This document shows positions 35,210-45,907 of a stretch of 64,000 nucleotides of DNA, one piece after another. The position numbers and the translations under genes are program-made. The notes beneath the pieces were generated by a model. It was given only the letters and a program-made list of their open reading frames with translations, was not told the origin of the DNA and made no database searches. How positions within the stretch are numbered: the stretch's first letter is position 1; the number at the start of each line of letters is the position of its first letter. This stretch comes from Aralia elata. Lineage: Eukaryota; Streptophyta; Magnoliopsida; Apiales; Araliaceae. The DNA is taken from contig CM068386.1 in NCBI GenBank assembly GCA_034770075.1, forward strand, positions 44,553,990-44,617,989. Direction: 5' to 3'.

Positions 35210-36480
35210 TCATCTGCATCTTTCGGATACTTGACTTCTAACTCCAGTCTTTCCATTTCCTTTATCAGTTCCTCTTGAGTCGTCAGCATCATATAACTTT
35301 TCTCTGCCCTTCCTACTTAGAGCATCAGCTACTACATTGGCTTTACCGGGATGGTACAGAATTTCACAATCATAGTCCTTGATCAACTCCAACCATCACC
35401 GCTGCCTCATATTTAGCTCCTTCTGAGTGAAGATATACTTCAGACTTTTGTGTTCTGTGTATATTTCACACTTCTCCCCATACAGATAGTGCCTCTAAGT
35501 CTTCAAAGCAAACACCATTGCCGCTAGTTCTAGGTCATGAGTCGGATATCCCTTCTCATAGTCCTTCAGCTGTCGTGACGCGTACGCAATGACCTTCCCA
35601 TGCTGCATCAATACACACCCAAGGCCCTTGTGTGACGCATCATTGTACACCACAAATCCCCCTGTATTAACTTGTAGTGATAACACAGGTGCTCCACTTA
35701 GCCTCCTTTTCAGTTCTAGAAAACTTTCCTCACACTTATCCGTCCATACAAACTTTACTGTCTTCCTCGTTAAATTGATTAACGACGTCGCTAACTTCAA
35801 ATTTTTTTGAATAAATCTTCGATAGTAACCCGTCAACCCTAAGAAACTTCTGACCTCCGTGCGTCTTTGGCTGCTCCTAATTTATCACCGCCTCCACCTT
35901 CGCAGGATCCACTGATACACCATCTTTGTCAATCACATGCCCTAAGAAATGCACCCTTTGCAACTAAAATTCACACTTCGAAAACTTTGTATATAGCTTC
36001 TCCCTTCTCAGTGTCTCCAGAACTATCCTCAAATGCTTAACGTGCTCCTTCTCCGTCTTCGAGTAGACTAAAATGTCATCTATGAACACGACAACAAACT
36101 TATCCAAGTATTGCTTGAACACTCTGTTTATCATGTCCATAAATACTGCAGGCGCATTCGTCAGCTCAAACGACATCACTAGAAACTCAAAGTGGCAGTA
36201 TCAAGTTCTGAATGTTGTCTTCGGTATGTCCTCTTTTCTCACCTTCAGCTGGTGATACCCTGTCCTCAAGTCAATCTTCCAAAAATACCTCGCCCCTTTA
36301 AGTTGATCAAACAGATCATCTATCTTGGGCAACGGGTACTTGGTCTTAATCGTAACTTTGTTCAACTCTCGATAGTCAATACAAAGCCAGCGATCCGCCT
36401 TTCTTCTTTACAAACAGCACTGGTGCTCCCCATGGTGATACACTCGGCTGACTGTACTTCTTATCCAACAACTTTTGTAG
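35210..36480 (-). pseudogene. E4 reverse transcriptase and RNase H, broken
   Basis: RT palm SFELTNAPAVFMDMINRVF and FIDDILVYS (catalytic DD kept) at 36070-36179, GYYRRFIQ near 35820, and RNase H FVVYNDASHKGLGCVL, THDLELAAMVF and YHPGKANVVADALSR. Several stops and frameshifts interrupt it (for example after FSKCEF, and between RT fingers and palm near 36200-36400). Confidence 0.85.
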
Positions 36481-37155
36481 TTATATCATCAATTCCTTCA
36501 TCTCTATCGGAGCCATCATGTACGATGCTTTCGATATTGGCGCTGTTCCCGGTATTAAATCAATTACGAACTCGACCTCTCTATCCGGCTGTAAACCCGG
36601 TAACTCATCTGGGAAAACATTTGAAAATTCCCTTACTAAAGGTATCTGTTCCACTTCACCCCCTACTCTCTGAGTATCAACCACGTGAGCCAGATAACCT
36701 ATGCAACCCTTTCTAAGCAATCTCTTTGCTTGCATCATTGTCAGACAACCTGATTGTCTAGGCGATTTACTTCCATGAAATACCACCTTCGACTTATTCG
36801 GGGTTTCCAGGTGTATACATTTCTTCTGACAGTCAATCACAACCCCGTGACTAGACAACCAATCCATTCCATGAATTACGTCAAATTCTCCTAGTCGTAT
36901 CGGAATCAAATTTACGCCCAATCTATATCCTCTTATTTCAGCATAACAATCTCGATGAATATGTTCTACAGGGATGACTTCCTTATTAGCTACTTCCACA
37001 TTCATTAGATTCTCTAATTTCTCACGAGGTAAGTTTAATCGTTTAGCAAATTCGTCTGACACAAATGAACAGATAGCACCCGAATTAAATAATATGGATG
37101 CATTACTATCATTGATCGGAATAATACCTGACACCACCTCTTTCGATTCCATCAT
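36481..37155 (-). pseudogene. E4 protease and start of RT
   Basis: Protease-like domain with ILFNSGAICSFVS: the catalytic D-S-G reads N-S-G, so the aspartate is lost. Then GEFDVIHGMDWL, IPLVREFSNVFPDELPGLQP and APISKASYMMAPIEM lead into RT, where a stop ends the frame. Confidence 0.85.
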
Positions 37156-37158
37156 ATC

Positions 37159-37914
37159 CTACACTGTCATATTGAAGGTACGTGCCACTGGCCTGTTCTG
37201 CTGTGCTAGTCCTCCGATAGTCAGCTTACTGTTGTTCCCGTGGTTAGCACTGCCTGCATCGATCTTCCTTTTTGGGCAATCCTTCTTCAGATGATCTGAA
37301 GCACCACAAGAAAAACAACCTCCTCTCTTTGCTTTCGGGCATTGTGGAGTGCCCCGATTGACCACAGTTAAAACAAACTCCCTTTCCTTTCATGCACTCT
37401 CCAAAGTGATTCTTTTCACATCTCTTGCATTTGTTTCCTTTCTTCACCTCCCCTTCGGATTTGCTTCCCGATATCTGGCTGTCGTTCCACTTTTTCTTAT
37501 TGGAAATACTTCCTCCGCTGCTTCTATCCTTATGTCCCTCGTGGCTTTTCTTCTTTTTCTGCTCTTGGTTGTACTTTGCCAATGCTTCATTTCCTCCCAC
37601 TGCAATAATGGTCTTCTCAAGAAGTGTGGAAAAAGTGTTGATTTGTAATATTGCTACCTTACTGTAAACCCAGGGTTTCAACCCTTGCTTGAATCTCCTC
37701 GTCCTCCTTACTTCGGTGTCTACTTGATGTGGAGCAAACCTAGCCAACTCATTGAATTTCGCAGCATATTCGGTGACTGATGAATTCGCTTGCTTTAATT
37801 CTAAAAACTTCACATCCATACTTGCTTGCATACTTTTTGGAAAATAATTTTCAAAAAACAGCTCCTTAAAATGAGCCCATGCAATTACACCTTCCCAGCT
37901 CGATTCTTGTTTGC
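37159..37914 (-). pseudogene. E4 gag, C-terminal part after the E5 insertion
   Basis: Reads AWAHFKELFFENYFPKSM, TEYAAKFNELARFAPHQV, then a K/S-rich linker and cysteine knuckles (CFNCGQSGH degenerate; CFSCGASDHLKKDC intact). A frameshift near 37300 splits it. Its N-terminal part is on the far side of E5. Confidence 0.85.
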
Positions 37915-40112
37915 TGATGAGTGTGTTTTATACACACAATTTGGGTACTTTTGGCCTTGATAATTTGTAAGTCTTTGGGTACTTTATGTGGTTTTATTGT
38001 ATTTTTATCTTAATTTTAGATATTATGGTTTTATATTGCTTATATTTGTTTAGTATTATTTTTTATGCATTTTTACTTTGTTTGCAGGAATTGAAATAAA
38101 GACCGCTCGGATCGTTGTTCATAATGATTCAATGTCTGTGCCTGAATGGTTGAATAATAGAAATTAGTGTTTGGCGACGCTCGGTGCTTAATTTGATGAC
38201 ATTTGGTAGTTGGGCGTGCACGACGTTGGAATTGCGTGCACGACGTGCGGCGTCGGCTAAGCCACGGGCGCGCGCTGGGCACCGGTTGTCAGGCGCTGGG
38301 TGTCGGGCGCTGGGCGTCGAGCGCTGGGCATTGGGCGCAGGCACATGGGCGCACGCGAGCCTCAGCAGGCGCTGGGCGCGGGGCCTCGACAGCGGGGCGC
38401 GGGCCTCGGTAGGAGCTGGGCGAGGGGCCTCGGCAGCGGGGCGTGGCACTCGGCAGGTATGGGCGTGGGCGCTGCTCGGCAGGCGTTGGGCGCGGGCGCC
38501 GTGCGGCGCGCGTGGGCCTGGGGCCTCGGCAGCGGGGCGCGACACTCAGCAGGCATGGGCGTGGGCGCAACTCGGCAGGCGCTGGGCACGGGCGCCATGC
38601 GGCGTGCGCGGGCCTCGACAGCTGGGCGTGGGCGTGCGGCAGGGGCCAGGGCCCGGGCGCGCGCGCGGTAGCCAGCGTGTTGGCGTGCGGCGCTCATCAA
38701 GGGCCAACCAGGGCCTGGGCGCCGCGTGTGGGCGCGCCGAGCCTCCTGACTGCGATCCTAGTTGTCGGGTTTGTGCAATCTGAGCGGGTTTTTGGGTCCA
38801 AATCCATGTGGAGGCTAGGGTTTTCAGAGGAGCATTATAAATAGAACATTTTGCCTCCGTTCTCATTATTCTCACACTTCTTATTACACATCTAGGGATT
38901 GGGAGGCTACACTAAAACATCAATTTGAGAGCAAAATTGCTGCAATACAAGGAAAAACTCAGCATAAGCCATAGAACCAAGAAGGAAAGGATTGTCAAGG
39001 CATATCTAGACCTTGGGAGGCTACACATACATCATCAAGAAGAGCTTGAGGGCTGTAATTCAAGGAAATTCCAGCAACAAGCTAAGGAGCAAAAAGAGAA
39101 ACGAATGCCAAATGAAGAGGAAAAGCTAGAGATTGTTATCAACCAAGCAAACAACACATGATTATCTTCTAAATGGGTTTTATTATCTCTTACTTTCCTT
39201 TGAATTTGTACTTTTATTTCATGATGTACACCATGTGTTTGATGTTTTGCTTAGCTGCCATGAACTAGAGCTTGTATTCTAAGATTTCAATGGAACCCAA
39301 CACATAGTTTGAATTGACTTCTCTCTCTTTGTTGTTAATTACTCATTTGTGAATTGAATATCATGATTTATGCTTCATATCTTAATTGCCTAGCTAGTAA
39401 TTACCGTGGGAACCTATATGAACTTGACGAACGGATTATAGTGTTTAGACCTTGTTATGATATCATGCGAAAGTTAATAATTATTGTGGGTTATTAATTG
39501 AGATTAAGTGACATGCGTCTTGTTGATTATCCTCAATGATAGGTAACTTGATAGTATTTAGGATAGACATATACCTAGATACCGTGTGCAACCAATGGAG
39601 AATCTATTCTTAATGACTTCCTATGTGAAAGTTGGTAATTGAAGGGACGGTAAATGAGATTTAGTGACACGTGTCTTGTTATTGTTCTTGAAATTGGTCT
39701 CTTGATAGTGTGTAGGATAGACATATACCTACATGCCGCATTAGGAAGATTCGAATTTGACCATCGACAGAGGCTTATAAGTAGCTTTGATTTCTCGGTT
39801 GGCAGTTCTATGTTATTAATTAATTCAAACGAGAGAGTTAAGATATTCAAATGAAGTGTTGGGAGAAATTGCAATCTTAGACTTGTTAATATTAGAGTTT
39901 AATTATCTTTTACTTGATTATTATTATTTTAGTCATAACCAATAACAAAAACATCAAATCATCATTTGTCTAATTAAAATCGAGACGATATATAGTTGGT
40001 ACTTGGGATACATTAGAACAATTCTCTGTGGGTTCGACAACTCTCTTATCACTTTATTACTTGTTGACCGCGTATACTTGCTCGTATTTTTCGGTTGCGA
40101 AATCGACCAACA
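37915..40112 (+). repeat. E5 5' LTR
   Basis: TGATGAGTGTG to GACCAACA, 2198 bp. A GC-rich array at about 38205-38745 stands out in otherwise AT-rich sequence. An outward transcript would start in it, as in other LTRs. Long open frames in all six frames of the GC array are compositional artefacts. Confidence 0.92.
38205..38745 (+). repeat. GC-rich degenerate tandem array in the E5 5' LTR
   Basis: Irregular repeats of GGGCGCTGGGCGCGGGCCTC and CGGCAGCGGGGCGCGGCACT-like units, absent from flanking DNA but repeated in the other LTR. Confidence 0.8.
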
Positions 40113-40118
40113 AGTTTT

Positions 40119-40136
40119 TGGCGCCGTTGCCGGGGA
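40119..40136 (+). other. E5 primer-binding site (tRNA-Asp type)
   Basis: TGGCGCCGTTGCCGGGGA, 6 bp after the LTR end: the classic PBS of Athila/Tat elements. Confidence 0.92.
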
Positions 40137-40249
40137 ATTGTTCTTCTAGTGTTTTTCCAATATTAATAACAATTGAATTGGTGTTAATTTAGACTTGTAA
40201 ATAATTTTCTTATTAGTATTTTGTTTTGTTTTGATTTTGTTTTCAGTTA

Positions 40250-41315
40250 ATGGATGAGCACAACTATCAATGAGATTTTGAGGGGACGACACAACCAAGT
40301 TCGTCAAAACTTCTTGAGCAATTATAAGAACAAGTTGCAACGCTTTCAATGGCTATTGACACTCTTGAAGTCTAGTCCACTCAAAATGCCTACGGTCAGA
40401 ATCAAGCTGACTACTACCCAAACTACTATCAACCGGGCTGGCAAGATCATCCAAGCTTTTCTTGGGACAACAGTCAAGATCAATGCTTTGATCCAAGTCT
40501 CTCATACCATTCAGAATTTTCATTCTAACCTCCACCACACCATGAGGATAGATCTAATTTGGGGGAGATTTTTCCCATGTTCATTGAGCAACAAGAATTA
40601 TTACGAAACCTCGAGAACCAAATGGCACAACTTGTCGAGGCTGTGCTTATTCACCCGCAAAGCACCTCACCTTGCATTACACAGATTAATCCTATAGAGG
40701 AAGGTGAAGAGCAATGTATGGTGATTTCGCATAGATGTGACAAAGAGGAAAGAATGAGGGAGGAGCTCATGACTCTGTACATATCTCTTATCTCTCAAAA
40801 TGAGGTTAAGATTGTAAATTTACAAGCTTCAATGCATCATGAACTATATTGCCAATAATTGTATTATTCACTCGCAAAGCACCTTACCTAGCGATACAGA
40901 GATCGACCCTATGGAGGAAGGTGAAGAGCAGTGCATGGTGGATGATCAAGGAAGTGGCGAGGAGTCGCACGAAGCTATTAGTGAAAATTTTGAGAGTGTG
41001 CTTCCTATTATAGATGATGATTCTGAGGTTGATGAGACGAAGAGCATGAATGGGGATCATGAAAAGGAAATTGAAGATCAAGAAGTCACATTCGAGGTTT
41101 TCAAACCCATCGAGCACCCATTGTTTCATGAAGAAGATCTTCATGTCGATCTTGACATAAGTACAATAATTGATGATGCGGATGAGGAAAGCTTCTTCTT
41201 GCCATCGGTTGAAACGAAGTTTGAGGGTCACCAACCAGACATGCATGCCATGCAAATCAAAGAAAGAACAGCGAGGCGGCATGCAATGGTCAATTTTGCG
41301 ATTAAGCCGGATTGA
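40250..41315 (+). pseudogene. E5 gag C-terminal relic and acidic frame
   Basis: One frame reads YYQPGWQDHPSFSWDN (40381-40475), the Athila gag tail. NLENQMAQLVEA and HPQSTSPCITQINP follow. From 40839 a 158-residue acidic frame (E/D-rich, with EEGEEQCMVDD) runs to 41315. A block of about 75 bp around GAGGAAGGTGAAGAGCA is duplicated (40650-40725 and 40868-40943). No enzyme domain. Its function, if any, is unknown. Confidence 0.6.
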
Positions 41316-41327
41316 AAGGAAATAAAT

Positions 41328-41376
41328 AAGTCGGGCTAACGACTTTAAACCAAGCACTTTTTGGGAGGCAACCCAA
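41328..41376 (+). other. E5 paired stem-loops SL1 and SL2 after the last reading frame
   Basis: SL1: stem AAGTC/GACTT with loop GGGCTAAC. SL2: stem TTGGG/CCCAA with loop AGGCAA. Both recur in E6 with different stems and near-identical loops. Confidence 0.6.
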
Positions 41377-41552
41377 GTTTACTGTTTTGTTTTTATTTTT
41401 GTTTGATTGCATTTTAGTGGTTTAATTGCATTTTAATTTCTTTAGTCATTTGCTTTCAGGTACGCTCCCAACTTAGAGGTATTGAAAGATGATATCAATG
41501 ACACTTGACACGGTTTCAGGGAAGTCTTCTATTTTAATTTTTCCTATATCAG

Positions 41553-41588
41553 ACATTGAGGACAATGTAAAGTTTAAGTTTGGGGGTA
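41553..41588 (+). other. E5 upstream AGGA stem-loop plus G-rich tract
   Basis: Stem ACATTG/CAATGT with AGGA loop, then TTTAAGTTTGGGGGT. The same layout is found again right at the 3' LTR border, 1.0 kb downstream. Confidence 0.65.
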
Positions 41589-41990
41589 GTACTTCGTATT
41601 TGTGTGTTTTTAATTTAGTTTTTATGTGATTTAAGTTATGTGTTTTTGTTAAAAAAAAATTCATTTATTTTTAGGATGTGTCCCTTGAGCATTATTTTAA
41701 TTTGATTTGAACCATAATCCATGGTCTATGATAATGGCTTATTTGAAGAGAATCTAACTCATGAGACGTAGACAATTATTGCTTAGTCTTTATGCTTATC
41801 GTTTATTGGTTATTATTTTGCTTATGCGTCCTTTCACTTTTATGCACTTACCCATGAGTATTAAACTAGTTGTATGCTTAGTGAAAGCTTTTATAACCGA
41901 ATGCTTGTGGGAAATATCTATAAACTCTAGAACTCGTTTAAACATCACTCGAAGTAAGGTGTCTAAATTTGTTATGCTTGAATTGATGCT

Positions 41991-42201
41991 CATGTGGTGA
42001 GTTGAGATGGAGCGTAAAACGCACTCACTCATGGACACATGCGTAGGAGAGATAGAGCGTAAAATGCACTCTCTTATAATTGGGATTAAAGAAAGGAAAT
42101 TGTATATTGTAAATCTTGCATGTGGCTGAGGTTGAGCGTAAAACGCACTCGCCCATATGAGTGTGCTTAAGGTTGAGATGGAGTATAAAATGCACTCACC
42201 T
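41991..42201 (+). other. E5 array of four GCGTAAAACGC-type hairpins
   Basis: Four units share GAG-ATGGA/TTGA-GCGT-AAA-ACGC-A-CTC. Outer arms differ per unit but stay complementary (CATGTG/CACATG, GAGAG/CTCTC, GGC..GAG/CTCGCC, AGGT..GAG/CTCACCT). Confidence 0.65.
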
Positions 42202-42553
42202 AGAGCCCTTGGTTCTCAAAATTTTTTGGAATTGTGATTTGTATACCTTTGTATTGAGTGATGTGTTAAGCATGTTATTTTGGGGTTTATTTTGATTATT
42301 TCATAAGGTAATGTGGTTGCATAGTTTCATCCGAGCTTGATTGGTTTAGTGCTATTGGGTACTCACACACACACATACACGAAAGGACCTAAAGCAAGAT
42401 ATGACTAGCATATTGAATTTTTAAGACTTGCAACGCTTTGATTGTTTTCTTGAGTTGCATGTGTTGATGCCTCTGAGACCATTTTCGGCTTATTGATTCA
42501 TTGCTCAAGTTAGGTTGTATTAGAAATTTTTGAATTGTTTAGTTTAGGTTTGT

Positions 42554-42592
42554 TTTGCTTGAGGACAAGCAAAGATTTAAGTTTGGGGTATT
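42554..42592 (+). other. E5 polypurine tract with an AGGA stem-loop
   Basis: Stem TTTGCTTG/CAAGCAAA around AGGA, then GATTTAAGTTTGGGGTATT directly before the 3' LTR. Confidence 0.8.
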
Positions 42593-45175
42593 TGACGAGT
42601 GTGTTTTATACACACAATTTGGGTACTTTTGGCCTTGATAATTTGTAAGTCTTTGGGTACTATATGTGGTTTTATTGTATTTTTATCTTAATTTTAGATA
42701 TTATGGTTTTATATTGCTTATATTTGTTTAGTATTGTTTTTATGCATTTTTACTGTGTTTGTAGGAATTGAAATAAAGACCGCTCGGATTGTTGTTCATA
42801 ATGACTCAATGTCCGTGTCTGGACGTCCGTGCCCGAATGGTTGAACAATAGAAATTAGTGTTTGGCGACGCTCGATGCTTAATTTGATGACATTTGGTAG
42901 TTGGGCGTGCACGGCGTCGGAATTGCGTGCACGACGTGCGGCGTCGGCCAAGCCACGGGTGCGCGCTGGGCGCTGGCATGGGCGTTGGGCGTCGAGCACT
43001 GGGCGTCGGGCGCTGGCGTTGGGCGCGCGTGAGCCTCGGCAGGCGTTGGGCGCGGGTGCCGTGCGGCGCGCGCGGGCCTCGGCAGGCGCTAGGCGGGGGG
43101 CATCGGCAGCGGGGCGCGGCACTCGGCAGGTATGAGCGTGGGCGCTGCTCGGTAGGTGCTGGGCGCGGGCCTCGGCAGGCGCTGGGCGCGGGGCCTCGGC
43201 AGCGGGGCGCGGCACTCGGCAGGCATGGGCGTGGGCGCTGCTTGGCAGGCGCTGGGCGCGGGCGCCGGCCTCGGCAGGTGCTGAGCACTGGGCCTCGGCA
43301 GCTGGGCGTAGGCGTACGGCAGGGGCCAGGGCCCGGGCGCGCGCGCTAGGCGCCGTGCAGGGACGCGGCGCTGGCGTGCGGCAGCTAGCGTGTAGGCGTG
43401 CAGCGTTCAGCAAGGGCCAACTAGGGCCTGGACGCGCGCGCACCAGGCGGCGTGCGGGTGCGCCGAGCCTCCTGAGTACGATCCCAGCTGTCGGGTTTTT
43501 GCAATCTGAGCGGGTTTTTGGGTCCAAATCTATTTGGAGGCTAGGGTTTTCAGAGGAGCATTATAGATAGAACATTTTGCCTCCATTCTCATTATTCTCA
43601 CACTTCTTATTACACATCTAGGGATTGGGAGGCTACACTAAAACATCAATTTGAGAGCAAAAGTGCTATAATACAAGGAAAAACTCAGTACAAGCCAAAG
43701 AACCAAGAAGGAAAGGATTGTCAAGGCATATCTAGACCTTGGGAGGCTACACATACATCATCAAGAAGATCTTGAGGGCTGCAATTCAAGAAAATTCTAG
43801 CAATAAGCTAAGGAGCAAAAAGAGAAACGAATGCCAATTGAAGAGGAAAAGCTAGAGATTGTCATCAACCAAGCAAACAACACATGATTATCTTCTAAAT
43901 GGGTTTTATCATCTCTTGATTTCCTTTGAATTTGTACTTTTATTTCATGATGTATACCATGTGTTTGAAGTTTTACTTAGCTACCATGAACTAGAGCTTG
44001 TATTCTAAGATTTTAATGGAACCCAACACATAGTTTGAATTGACTTCTCTCTCTTTGTTGTTAATTACTCATTTGTGAATTGAATATCATGATTTATGCT
44101 TTATATCTTAATTACCTAGCTAGTAATTAGACCTGGCAATTGGGCTGGGCTGGCCCAAACGGGCTGGGCCATTGTTGGGCTGGGCTAAAATTGGGCTGGG
44201 CCAAAACGGCCCAGGTTTTGGTGGACTGAAAAAGTGAAGCCCAAAGCCCATTTTTTGGTGGGCGGGCTGGGCCGGCCCGCGGGCTTGGGCCATTTTTACA
44301 AAGGATTGAGCGGGCTGGGCGCCCACGGACTGGGCTAAATTTGGGCCGGCCAAAAAGGCCCAAGTTTTGGCGGGCTAAAAAAATGAAGCCCAGAGCCCAG
44401 CTTTTTTTGGGCGGGCTGGGCCGGCCCGCGGGCTTGGGCCAATTTTGCCAGGTCTACTAGTAATTACCGTGGGAACCTATATGAACTTGACGAACGGATT
44501 ATAGTGTTTAGACCTTGTTATGATATCATGCGAAAGTTAAAGATTATTGTGGGTTATTAATTGAGATTAAGTGACGTGCATCTTGTTGATTATCCTCAAT
44601 GATAGGTAACTTGATAGTATTTAGGATAGACATATACCTAGATACCGTCTGCAACCAATGGAGAATCTATTCTTAATGACTTCCTATGTGAAAGTTGGTA
44701 ATTGAAGGGACGGTAAATGAGATTTAGTGGCACGTGTCTTGTTATTGTTCTTGAAATTAGTCTCTTGATAGTGTGTAGGATAGACATATACCTACATGCC
44801 GCATTAGGAAGATTCGAATTTGACCATCGACAGAGGCTTATAAGTAGTTTTGATTTCTCGGTTGGCAATTCTATGTTGTTAATTAATTCAAACGAGAGAG
44901 TTAAGATATTCAAATGAAGTGTTGGGGGAAATTGTAATCTTAGACTTATTAATATTAGAGTTTAATTATCTTTTACTTGATTATTATTATCTTAGTCACA
45001 ACCAACAACAAAAACATCAAATCATCATTTGTCTAATTAAAATCGAGACGATATATAGTTGGTACTTGGGATACACTAGAACAATTCTCTGTGGGTTCGA
45101 CAACTCTCTTAACACTTTATTACTTGTGGACCGCATATACTTGCGCGTATTTTTCGGTTGCGAAATCGACCAACA
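42593..45175 (+). repeat. E5 3' LTR, interrupted by a hAT MITE
   Basis: TGACGAGTGTG to GACCAACA, 2583 bp including the 329-bp MITE and its 8-bp duplication. Closely similar to the left LTR, with a differently arranged GC array (about 42890-43470). Confidence 0.92.
44128..44456. mobile_element. hAT-type MITE with GGGCTGGGC repeats
   Basis: Perfect ends TAGACCTGGCAA/TTGCCAGGTCTA, and the 8-bp duplication CTAGTAAT at 44120-44127 and 44457-44464. The empty site is preserved in the left E5 LTR near 39393, which proves the insertion. Inside are two direct repeats of about 150 bp, each with CCCAAGTTTTGG-like and GCCGGCCCGCGGGCTTGGGC blocks. Confidence 0.93.
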
Positions 45176-45186
45176 TTTGCCTTCCA

Positions 45187-45519
45187 CTAATAATTTGCCT
45201 CACCTTTTAGCATAAAGGTGGCAAACGACGTCTTTTGCTCTTCGGCCACTCGTGCAACCTCAAATACTTTCTCCATTTCTTCTACCCATGTTTGGGTTTC
45301 TATCTGATCTGTAGTCCCGCGAAACTCTAGCGGTCCTACTAACTTGAAATCCTTAAAATTTGCCAGGTGACTTCTTGGCTGTTCTACCACTGTCGGCGAT
45401 CTACCCTGTATTGCTTCTGCTAGCATATTCACAAAAGCCCTCATTGGGTCAACCTGACCCTCCCCGTTGTTTACCGACTCCTTAACTCTTGGGTTTCGGG
45501 GTTGTCTCCTTGGCGACAT
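45187..45519 (-). pseudogene. E4 gag, N-terminal part
   Basis: From Met at 45519: an R/P-rich start, then VDPMRAFVNMLAEAIQG, FKDFKLVGPLEFRGTTD, WVEEMEKVFEVARV and TSFATFMLKGEANY, where E5 interrupts it. It is the usual first half of the Tekay-type gag domain. Confidence 0.85.
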
Positions 45520-45907
45520 TGTCTGCTTTAAACAAAATCTTAAGTTATCATTTTGTGTTTTACATCTCATGCAACATTTTACTAATGTTATCATTTAAAA
45601 GTTAAAGCACAAATCGATCACAATCAAACATGTAATAATAATATCACATTTATATTCATATATCCCCTAGTAGTGTCAAACGCTTACAATCTCCGATATA
45701 TTTCTATAAATGCTATCTACCCCCTAGTCAACAAAAGATGGGGTAACACAAAAACCTATCCCAATGGAAAACAAAAGTTGGGATCTATAAGAACTACATT
45801 CCCCTGAAACACAAAAAGTGAGGATGTATCATAATCTCATATCACCTCTCATAGTCTGAGGTTCACATCATATATATAACCCTATGAACAAAAGAGGTTC
45901 TAACTGC

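Larger units (their letters stand above)
37915..45175 (+). mobile_element. E5: non-autonomous Athila-like LTR retrotransposon (LARD type)
   Basis: LTRs 37915-40112 and 42593-45175, tRNA-Asp PBS, only a gag relic inside and no protease, RT or integrase. The perfect 5-bp duplication TTTGC (37910-37914 and 45176-45180) proves insertion into E4 gag. The + strand orientation is opposite to E4. The 3' non-coding region carries the same stem-loop set as E6 and E7. Length differences between LTRs come from the MITE at 44128 and from variation in the GC-rich arrays. Confidence 0.93.

Noticed and set aside
38073..38875. Many overlapping 60-200 codon frames on both strands, Ala/Arg/Gly/Pro-rich
   Set aside because: All six frames are open because the DNA is a GC-rich repeat inside the E5 LTR. 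There is no domain or conserved start, and the same artefact recurs at 42796-43570.
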